From SZUA-442 sp035461905 (GTDB taxonomy: Bacteria; Actinomycetota; Acidimicrobiia; Spongiisociales; UBA5794), in contig DATHUV010000145.1 in assembly GCA_035461905.1 (NCBI GenBank), positions 1-7,730 of the forward strand: a DNA stretch of 7,730 bases. The letters are read 5' to 3'. The translations under genes and the position numbers were made by a program. The notes under the pieces were generated by a model, which did not search any database, was not told the DNA's origin, and was given only the letters and a program-made list of their open reading frames with translations. This document shows, piece by piece, positions 1 to 4,469 of this stretch; position 1 is the stretch's first letter; each line of letters opens with the position of its first letter.

Positions 1-609
1 CCCCCACGCGTTCGACTTCACGGTCTTCGGGTACTGGGCTGCGACCCTCGCGACTGCGTTGTTCACGGCACGCGCCCTGATGCGGGCGATGCCGCGTGCG
101 AGCTCCGGCAATCGTGGAATGGTTCCGAGGTCACCGATCCCCGACAGCCCGATGGCGGCCACATGCCGGTTCAGGCGTTCGACGACCGCTGAGTACTCTG
201 CCTCGAAGCGATGGATCGGCGTGGCGCGAAGGGCATCGTTCGACCCGACCGAGACGTAGGCGATGTCGGGCTCGAGCGCCACGGCACGATCCACTTGGCT
301 CTCGAGGACATCGCGAACCCGTGACCCGCCCAGGGCGACCGACCGTGCGTCGACGTGGAACCGGTCACCGAGGTGGATGGCGATCTGGCGAGCCCAACAG
401 TGGTCGAGGGGGTCGACGCCCGGTGCGGTGACGGAACTGTCCCCGAGGAAGACGATCCGCAGCGGCGGGAGGGAGGGATCCCCGAACGTTCCCGAGGGGT
501 CCTGGTTTCCGTAGGAGGGCAGGTCGTCCCGGTAGGCGGCCCTGAGCACCTGGCCAGCGAGGATTCCCGTGGCCGCGAGCGGGGGTCGTGCGATTCGCCA
601 TACGTTCAT
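1..609 (-). CDS. SGNH/GDSL-type hydrolase, partial (C-terminus beyond left edge)
   Basis: The frame is open from an ATG at 609 to the window edge, giving 203 residues. It carries the SGNH-hydrolase blocks in order: block I GDSS at residues 56-59 after a hydrophobic strand (RIVFLGDSS, catalytic Ser58), block II glycine in ALGGSR at 92-97, and block III GSND at 122-125, which supplies the oxyanion Asn. Block V (DxxH, the catalytic Asp and His) should lie past the edge and cannot be checked. Residues 9-25 are mildly hydrophobic and could be a signal or membrane anchor, so an extracytoplasmic esterase or lipase is possible. The family also includes acyltransferases and carbohydrate esterases, so the substrate is unknown. 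A GTG at 639 is an alternative start. I prefer 609 because a -10-like hexamer sits six bases upstream. The gene lies 48 bases downstream of the zinc-ribbon gene on the same strand, so the two may be co-transcribed. Confidence 0.85.
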   Translation of the reverse strand, partial: MNVWRIARPPLAATGILAGQVLRAAYRDDLPSYGNQDPSGTFGDPSLPPLRIVFLGDSSVTAPGVDPLDHCWARQIAIHLGDRFHVDARSVALGGSRVRDVLESQVDRAVALEPDIAYVSVGSNDALRATPIHRFEAEYSAVVERLNRHVAAIGLSGIGDLGTIPRLPELARGIARIRARAVNNAVARVAAQYPKTVKSNAWG

Positions 610-615
610 GTCGTC

Positions 616-621
616 ATTGTC
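616..621 (-). promoter_or_regulatory. Candidate -10 hexamer for leaderless SGNH hydrolase mRNA
   Basis: GACAAT on the minus strand lies six bases before the ATG at 609, and there is no Shine-Dalgarno. A start of transcription about seven bases after a -10 box would fall on the A of the ATG. There is no convincing -35, so this is weak evidence on its own. Confidence 0.25.
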
Positions 622-657
622 CCACTGTCGAGGGTGCACCGACCGGCGCCAACACCG

Positions 658-939
658 TCACTCGGTTTCGAGTGGTCCCTTGAGGATGCGTTCCGAGAAC
701 AGGAGCACGTGTTCGCAGTTCTTGCAGATGATCTGGACGAGTTTGCGCTGCTTCTTCGGGCTGAACGCCTCGGACTCCTTGGTGATCCCGACCCGACCGC
801 CATATCCCCAGACCACCCCTTCACACACGGGGCATCGCAACGTGGTCCCGGAGTGCTTGAGCTGGATCCAGTCGAACGCGTTCTGTATCGCCGCTGGATC
901 CACGAGCTCGTCGTCAGGCTTCTGGAAGTATCCCGGCAT
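658..939 (-). CDS. Small protein with two CxxC pairs (putative zinc ribbon)
   Basis: This 93-residue protein has CPVC at residues 36-39 and CKNC at 72-75, separated by 32 residues. That is the layout of a zinc ribbon in which four cysteines bind one zinc ion. Between the pairs is a Gly-rich turn followed by a Lys-rich stretch. The second pair is followed by a hydrophobic strand (HVLLFSERIL), as in small bacterial zinc-ribbon proteins of unknown role. No enzyme motif, signal peptide or membrane segment is visible, so it is probably cytoplasmic. I start it at the ATG at 939. A GTG at 948 would add three residues, but it overlaps a TACGGT hexamer that looks like a -10 box seven bases before the ATG. 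It lies upstream of the SGNH hydrolase on the same strand and is divergent from the membrane protein at 1017. Binding partner or nucleic-acid target is unknown. Confidence 0.8.
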   Translation of the reverse strand: MPGYFQKPDDELVDPAAIQNAFDWIQLKHSGTTLRCPVCEGVVWGYGGRVGITKESEAFSPKKQRKLVQIICKNCEHVLLFSERILKGPLETE

Positions 940-946
940 CGACAGC

Positions 947-952
947 ACCGTA
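947..952 (-). promoter_or_regulatory. Candidate -10 hexamer for leaderless zinc-ribbon mRNA
   Basis: TACGGT on the minus strand fits the TANNNT consensus and lies seven bases before the ATG at 939. There is no Shine-Dalgarno. This placement would put the transcript 5' end at or next to the start codon. No clear -35 is present. Confidence 0.35.
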
Positions 953-1004
953 ACGCTCGGGCGGCCTGAATCCCACCTTCTCGGGTTGCGGGCAGCGCGT
1001 GTGG

Positions 1005-1010
1005 AATACT
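1005..1010 (+). promoter_or_regulatory. Candidate -10 hexamer for the PH-like membrane protein
   Basis: AATACT ends six bases before the ATG at 1017, the spacing expected of a leaderless transcript. A TTGCGG at 986-991 resembles a -35, but its 13-base spacing is too short to trust. Confidence 0.3.
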
Positions 1011-1016
1011 GCCCCG

Positions 1017-1463
1017 ATGGGGTACCGGAACGTGCAATGGAGCCCGCTTGGTGTGGTTGTCGCCATCGGTGAGCTCATCCTCTTCGTTGTCATCGTGATG
1101 GCCGACGCCGGCGAGACGCCGTGGCTGGTTCCGTTCCTCGTTGTGTTCCTCTCGGCGATGGTCGGCTTGGTCGTCTGGTTCTCCCGCCTCGAGGTCCGCG
1201 TGGACGGCGAGGCGGTTCACGTGGTGTTCGGAGCCGGAAAGCCCCACCGGACGTTTCCTCTCCACACCATCTCGCAGGCGACGGCGGTCCGGAACAAGTG
1301 GTGGTACGGGTTCGGGATCCGACGGACGCCACAAGGGTGGATGTACAACGCCTGGGGTCTCGATGCCGTCGAGCTCCTCCTCACCGACGGCAAGCGCTTC
1401 CGCATCGGCACCAACGACGTCGATGGCCTCCACTCGGCGATCACCGGACGTATCGGAGCGTGA
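1017..1463 (+). CDS. Two-helix membrane protein with PH-like C-terminal domain
   Basis: This is a 148-residue protein. Two hydrophobic helices lie at about residues 11-29 and 36-55, joined by a short polar loop (ADAGETP). A beta-rich soluble tail follows at 56-148, with a run of strands (LEVRVDGEAVHVVFG, FPLHTISQATAV, WYGFGIRRTPQGWMYN, DAVELLLTDGKRFRIG) and a final short helix. This matches the pattern of the small actinobacterial membrane proteins with a bacterial PH-like domain, a family without an assigned function that I know of. The tail probably faces the cytoplasm. I chose the ATG at 1017 over the in-frame GTG at 999 because the latter has no ribosome binding site and would make the -10-like AATACT part of the gene. 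It converges on ychF with 19 bases between stops, and I see no clear terminator there. Confidence 0.8.
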   Translation: MGYRNVQWSPLGVVVAIGELILFVVIVMADAGETPWLVPFLVVFLSAMVGLVVWFSRLEVRVDGEAVHVVFGAGKPHRTFPLHTISQATAVRNKWWYGFGIRRTPQGWMYNAWGLDAVELLLTDGKRFRIGTNDVDGLHSAITGRIGA

Positions 1464-1482
1464 TCGTGTTGGGTCGCTGGGC

Positions 1483-2574
1483 TCAGACGTTGAATCGGAA
1501 GTGCATCACGTCGCCCTCGGCGACGATGTAGTCCTTGCCCTCGATGCGCCACTTGCCGGCTTCCTTCGCTCCTGCCTCACCGTTGTGGGCGACGTAGTCG
1601 TCATAGGCGATGACCTCGGCCTTGATGAACCCCTTCTCGAAGTCCGTGTGGATGACGCCTGCCGCCCGGGGGGCAGTTGCACCCGCGGCCACGGTCCATG
1701 CCCTCACCTCCTTGTCACCGGCGGTGAAGAAGGTGAGAAGGCCCAGGAGTTCGTAGGCGGAGCGGATGACCTTGTGGAGGCCGGGCTCGTCGAGGCCGTA
1801 CTCGGCGAGGAGGTCGTCGCGGTCAGCAGGATCGAGGGAGGCAAGCTCAGCCTCGAGGGCACCGCATATGACGACGACCTGGGCGCCCTCCGTCGCGGCG
1901 GTCTCCCGAACCGTATCGACGAGCGGGTTCTCTCCCAGACCGTCCTCGGACACGTTCGCGATGTACATCGTGGGCTTCGCGGTGAGGAGGAAGAGGTCGC
2001 GTACGGTCCTGCGGTCGCCGGGGTCGATCCTCATCGTGCGGACGGGGCGGCCATCTGCGAGGTGGGCGAGCAACCGCTCCATCACACCGACGGATGCCTG
2101 GGCCTCCTTGTCGCCCGACCTGGCCTTGCGTGTCTGCTTGTCGAGAGCGCGGGTCACCGTGTCGAGGTCGGCAAGTGCAAGTTCGGTCGAGATCGTCGTG
2201 ATGTCGTCGAGCGGGTCGACCCTGCCTTCGACGTGGACGACGTTGCCGTCCTCGAAGCACCGCACGACATGGGCGATGGAGTCCGTTTCCCTGATGTGGC
2301 TGAGGAACTGGTTGCCGAGACCCTCACCCTGGGATGCTCCCGCCACGAGACCGGCGATGTCGACGAACTCGACCACGGTCGGGACGATCTGTTTCGGGTT
2401 CACGATCGCGGCGAGAGAAGCCAGCCGCGTGTCGGGAACAGCCGCGATCCCTGCATTGGGGTCGATCGTCGTGAAGGGGTAGTTCTCAGCAGCGATCTCG
2501 CCGCCGGTGAGCGCGTTGAACAACGTGGATTTCCCGACGTTCGGGAGGCCGACGATGCCACAGGTGATGCTCAC
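1483..2574 (-). CDS. ychF: Obg-like ATPase YchF (OLA1 family)
   Basis: The protein is a complete 363-residue YchF, the usual length for this near-universal TRAFAC P-loop ATPase, which binds ribosomes and has been linked to stress and redox responses. Visible motifs are the P-loop GLPNVGKS at 9-16, the switch-I Thr in YPFTTIDP at 32-39, the G3 motif DIAGL at 72-76, NVSE at 207-210, and a G5-like CGALEAEL at 237-244. NVSE replaces the NKxD of true GTPases and explains the family's preference for ATP. The middle (about 115-200) is the helical coiled-coil insertion, and the C-terminal 80 residues form a TGS domain ending in GDVMHFRFNV. The start is a GTG with a GAGGA Shine-Dalgarno seven bases upstream. 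It is divergent from the SCO1 gene. Its leader contains a strong two-part hairpin described separately. Confidence 0.97.
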   Translation of the reverse strand: MSITCGIVGLPNVGKSTLFNALTGGEIAAENYPFTTIDPNAGIAAVPDTRLASLAAIVNPKQIVPTVVEFVDIAGLVAGASQGEGLGNQFLSHIRETDSIAHVVRCFEDGNVVHVEGRVDPLDDITTISTELALADLDTVTRALDKQTRKARSGDKEAQASVGVMERLLAHLADGRPVRTMRIDPGDRRTVRDLFLLTAKPTMYIANVSEDGLGENPLVDTVRETAATEGAQVVVICGALEAELASLDPADRDDLLAEYGLDEPGLHKVIRSAYELLGLLTFFTAGDKEVRAWTVAAGATAPRAAGVIHTDFEKGFIKAEVIAYDDYVAHNGEAGAKEAGKWRIEGKDYIVAEGDVMHFRFNV

Positions 2575-2580
2575 GCGAGA

Positions 2581-2585
2581 TCCTC
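2581..2585 (-). promoter_or_regulatory. Ribosome binding site of ychF
   Basis: GAGGA on the minus strand, six to seven bases before the GTG at 2574. It fixes this GTG as the start of ychF, giving the canonical MSITCGIVG N-terminus. Confidence 0.75.
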
Positions 2586-2600
2586 GATCGATGGAGGGGG

Positions 2601-2635
2601 GGTCCGAACCAGCAACCCGAGCTGGTGCCCGGACC
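2601..2635 (-). promoter_or_regulatory. Two-part hairpin in the ychF 5' leader
   Basis: The outer arms GGTCCG (2601-2606) and CGGACC (2630-2635) are exact complements. The inner arms CCAGC (2609-2613) and GCTGG (2621-2625) are exact complements too. They are separated by a small internal loop (2 and 4 bases) and a 7-base apical loop, giving eleven GC-rich pairs. In ychF mRNA the hairpin would sit about 26 bases before the start codon, just upstream of the ribosome binding site, with a C-rich run directly after it. A TATCAT hexamer upstream (2643-2648) would place the transcript 5' end right at the base of the hairpin. It could stabilise the mRNA, modulate translation or bind a regulator. There is no U-tract, so it is unlikely to be an intrinsic terminator. 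Confidence 0.5.
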
Positions 2636-2642
2636 GATCGGG

Positions 2643-2648
2643 ATGATA
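2643..2648 (-). promoter_or_regulatory. Candidate -10 box of the ychF promoter
   Basis: TATCAT on the minus strand matches five of six bases of TATAAT. Initiation about seven bases downstream would begin the mRNA near 2636, at the foot of the leader hairpin. No good -35 lies 16-18 bases upstream. Confidence 0.35.
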
Positions 2649-2698
2649 TGGCGATTGCAGCGGTGAGGCCTCATCGCATCGTTGTCGGCGGGCAGGCC

Positions 2699-2704
2699 TA
2701 CCGT
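2699..2704 (+). promoter_or_regulatory. Candidate -10 hexamer for leaderless SCO1 mRNA
   Basis: TACCGT fits TANNNT and ends six bases before the ATG at 2711. No Shine-Dalgarno is present upstream of this start, so initiation of transcription at the ATG itself is plausible. No convincing -35. Confidence 0.35.
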
Positions 2705-2710
2705 TCGACG

Positions 2711-3337
2711 ATGCGATTGGACGTGATGCTCGCGACACTTGCTTGCGTCCTCGTCGCGACGGGATGCTCGACAGCGACCACACCTGTGACTGCCGAGTAC
2801 GACGAGTCGCTCTCACAGGCGCTGCCGACAGAGGGCATCATCGGCCGGTCCGTCGGCGGCATCGCCCTGCCCGATGTCTCGGATGGCGGTGTTCCCTTCA
2901 CGCTGCGGGCAGAACCCGATGGCCTCCTGATCGTGTACTTCGGGTTCACGTCGTGCCCCGACATCTGCCCGACGACCCTCTCGGATGTCAAGTCGGCGCT
3001 CTCCGAGCTCGGAGAAGCACGCGACCATGTCACGACGGCGATGGTGACTGTCGATCCTGAGCGGGATCTCGACGCCACCCTCGACGCCTACCTGCGCTTC
3101 TTCGTCCCCGATGGCCATGCCCTCCGAACGGGAGACGACGCCCTCCTGCGCGCCGCTGCAGACGCGTTCGGTGCCGACTACGACGTCATCAAGGCCTCTG
3201 ATGGCAACGTCGAGGTGACCCACACCGCCTATCTCTACGGAGTCGACGACACCGGTGAGATCGAAATCGTGTGGCCATTCGGCGCCGAGCCCGACCGGAT
3301 TCGATCCGAGATCGAGGGCTTCCTCGAGCGAGGTTGA
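2711..3337 (+). CDS. SCO1/SenC family copper-binding lipoprotein
   Basis: This 208-residue thioredoxin-fold protein delivers copper to, or acts as a thiol reductase for, the CuA site of cytochrome c oxidase in characterised relatives. The N-terminus is a lipoprotein signal (hydrophobic helix, then lipobox VATGC with Cys19), so it should be anchored on the outer face of the membrane. The copper site is CPDIC (Cys82, Cys86) in FTSCPDICPTT together with His171 in VTHTAYLYGVD. DPERD (115-119) is the usual family motif. The open frame extends far upstream, but the ATG at 2711 gives a proper signal peptide, whereas longer forms bury it. No cytochrome oxidase or copper chaperone gene is next to it here, so its partner must be encoded elsewhere. 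It is divergent from ychF. Confidence 0.93.
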   Translation: MRLDVMLATLACVLVATGCSTATTPVTAEYDESLSQALPTEGIIGRSVGGIALPDVSDGGVPFTLRAEPDGLLIVYFGFTSCPDICPTTLSDVKSALSELGEARDHVTTAMVTVDPERDLDATLDAYLRFFVPDGHALRTGDDALLRAAADAFGADYDVIKASDGNVEVTHTAYLYGVDDTGEIEIVWPFGAEPDRIRSEIEGFLERG

Positions 3338-3355
3338 AGCCGGGCCAAGCCGGGC
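3337..3355 (+). repeat. Short direct repeat after the SCO1 stop codon
   Basis: AAGCCGGGC occurs at 3337-3345 and again at 3347-3355, a 10-base period beginning at the last base of the stop codon. It is probably a small slippage duplication. No function is evident. Confidence 0.5.
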
Positions 3356-3361
3356 GGTCGC

Positions 3362-3384
3362 GCATCGATCCGCGAAACCGATGC
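3362..3384 (+). terminator. Weak stem-loop downstream of SCO1, possible terminator
   Basis: GCATCG (3362-3367) pairs with CGATGC (3379-3384) across an 11-base loop, 24 bases after the SCO1 stop. There is no U-tract after the stem and the stem is short, so a role in ending transcription is only a possibility. Confidence 0.2.
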
Positions 3385-3459
3385 CTATCCCGCGAAGAAA
3401 ATGCATCACGGCACCCTTGCACCACGGCCACGCAGCGTGTTCGCTCATGCCAGAGGAGT

Positions 3460-3520
3460 TGTCCGGGTGGAGGTCGACCCGGGTGGGGAAGCTGTCCGGG
3501 TGGAGGTCGACCCGGGTGGG
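3460..3520 (+). repeat. 28-bp tandem repeat made of four CCGGGTGG boxes
   Basis: An identical 28-bp unit occurs at 3460-3487 and 3493-3520, separated by five bases (GAAGC), so the period is 33 bp. Each unit contains two CCGGGTGG boxes; the four boxes start at 3463, 3479, 3496 and 3512, spaced 16, 17 and 16 bp. Each unit also holds an inverted pair, CCGGGT and ACCCGG, around an 8-base loop, with GGTCGACC overlapping its centre. The array ends 32 bp before the first gene of the pilus operon. It looks like an operator of iterated sites for a DNA-binding regulator, although a simple minisatellite duplication would give the same two copies. The frames across it are open, but nothing suggests they are translated. 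Confidence 0.85.
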
Positions 3521-3540
3521 AATCGGATAGGGCCAGAGCG

Positions 3541-3545
3541 AGGAG
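3541..3545 (+). promoter_or_regulatory. Ribosome binding site of the first pilus-operon gene
   Basis: AGGAG, seven bases before the ATG at 3553. It decides the start, since the same frame is open for a further 280 bases upstream through the non-coding repeat. Confidence 0.8.
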
Positions 3546-3552
3546 ATCGCGC

Positions 3553-3852
3553 ATGGACCCGTTCGGTCATCCCGACCTGCAGAGGCTCGGCCGCACCCTG
3601 CGGAACCGGCTCGACGAAACGCTCGAGTCGGAGCAGGAAGCCGCACGGTCCGCAGCCTTCAGACGAATGACGATCCGGGACAGGCTCATCGAAGCCGAGG
3701 ATCGCAGCGAAAGGGTCATCCTCGCCACGACCGACGGTCAGGTGACCTCGGGTACCGTCACTGCCGTTGGCGTCGACCACGTCGTGCTGAGTGACGGTGT
3801 TCGTGATCGGTACATCGCGATCGGGCACCTCGTGACCCTCGAGAGCCGCTGA
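3553..3852 (+). CDS. Small helix-plus-beta protein, possible Sm-like fold, first gene of the pilus operon
   Basis: I do not recognise this 99-residue protein as a named family. Residues 4-52 are highly charged (many Arg, Glu, Asp) and should form one or two amphipathic helices. Residues 53-98 form a compact beta-rich unit: ERVILATTDG, then QVTSGTVTAVGVDHVVLSDG, then DRYIAIGHLVTLES. Strand, DG turn, G-x-V strand, D-x-VVL strand and a final strand ending in I-x-x-x-x-V resembles the order of an Sm/LSm-type small barrel, but that is inference from pattern only. There is no signal peptide or membrane helix, so it is probably cytoplasmic. A strong Shine-Dalgarno precedes the start. Its stop overlaps the cpaB start by one base (TGATG), so it is very likely co-expressed with the pilus genes and may regulate or assist them. 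Confidence 0.85.
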   Translation: MDPFGHPDLQRLGRTLRNRLDETLESEQEAARSAAFRRMTIRDRLIEAEDRSERVILATTDGQVTSGTVTAVGVDHVVLSDGVRDRYIAIGHLVTLESR

Positions 3853-4469
3853 TGGCCGTCCGCACGATGGCCCTGTCAAGGGCGATTCCCCACATCGATC
3901 GGCGCTACCTGATCGGAGGGATCCTCGCCGGCCTGTCCGCCATCCTCGTCCTCATGGTCACCCAGCCCCCGGCTCGGACACCGGTGTTGGTGGCCGGCTC
4001 CGACCTTGCGGCTGGCACGCCGCTCGCTGCGCTCGACGTCGGAGTCCGCTGGGTCGAGAACCCGGAGGGGCTGGTTGAGGGCGACTCCGTCGGCGAGCTG
4101 GGGGACTGGTCACTCACGATTCCCCTCGCAGCGGGAGAGCCGATCCTCGCATCGGCGATCCGACCCCCAGAGGTCGTCGAGGCCCCTCATGTCTTTGCGA
4201 TGGCCCTTCCCTCACAGCACGCTGCGCTGGGAAGGATCAGCTCGGGGGATCGGATCGACGTCTACCTCACGAGTACGGGCGGATTCGACGAGAGTCCCGC
4301 CACGACGCTCGTGGCCTCGAGCATCTACGTCGTCGCTGTCGAGTCGAGCGAGAGGGCTGGAGGGGATCCCGTTGTCAGCATGCTGCTCGCCGTGGACGAC
4401 GAGCTTGCCCCGATCCTGGCCAGCGCGATCCATTCCGGCACGATCGATGTGGTCCGGAGGGCGCCGTGA
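3852..4469 (+). CDS. cpaB: Flp pilus assembly protein CpaB/RcpC, SAF domain
   Basis: This is a 205-residue protein with a single N-terminal membrane helix at about residues 20-37 after a basic segment, so the rest faces outward. Residues 43-104 are a SAF domain (VLVAGSDLAAGTPLAALDVGVRWVE ... LTIPLAAGEPILASAI, here given in parts), the sugar/peptidoglycan-binding-like module shared by CpaB, RcpC and FlgA. Residues 112-200 match the RcpC/CpaB C-terminal domain, including HAALGRISSGDRIDVYLT at 123-140. In studied Tad systems this protein is part of the envelope-spanning assembly; its exact role in an organism without a classic outer membrane is unclear. At 205 residues it is compact for the family. 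The ATG overlaps the preceding stop by one base, and its end overlaps tadZ by four bases. An in-frame ATG five codons later is a possible start. Confidence 0.88.
   Translation: MAVRTMALSRAIPHIDRRYLIGGILAGLSAILVLMVTQPPARTPVLVAGSDLAAGTPLAALDVGVRWVENPEGLVEGDSVGELGDWSLTIPLAAGEPILASAIRPPEVVEAPHVFAMALPSQHAALGRISSGDRIDVYLTSTGGFDESPATTLVASSIYVVAVESSERAGGDPVVSMLLAVDDELAPILASAIHSGTIDVVRRAP
4456..4460 (+). promoter_or_regulatory. Ribosome binding site of the CpaE/TadZ-like gene
   Basis: GGAGG inside the end of cpaB, five bases before the GTG at 4466. It supports the GTG start that overlaps the cpaB stop. Confidence 0.75.

Noticed and set aside
606..1433. A 275-codon minus-strand open frame
   Set aside because: It overlaps the zinc-ribbon gene in another frame and runs antisense to the membrane protein. 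Its composition is typical of a shadow frame.
1464..1482. Bidirectional terminator between the convergent membrane-protein and ychF genes
   Set aside because: Only a 4-bp AGCG/CGCT pairing with a wide loop could be found, and no T-rich run on either side.
1141..2646. A 501-codon plus-strand open frame opposite ychF
   Set aside because: It is antisense to a complete ychF with all motifs, has low-complexity composition and no family resemblance. It is a by-product of GC-rich coding on the other strand.
3460..3520. CRISPR-like array
   Set aside because: Only two copies with a 5-base gap; a CRISPR needs longer unique spacers and more units, and no cas gene is present.
3338..3552. Open frames in all directions through the 28-bp repeats, suggesting a repeat protein
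   Set aside because: The 33-bp period is a multiple of three, so the frames stay open automatically. There is no ribosome site or sensible start, and the real gene begins at 3553 with AGGAG.
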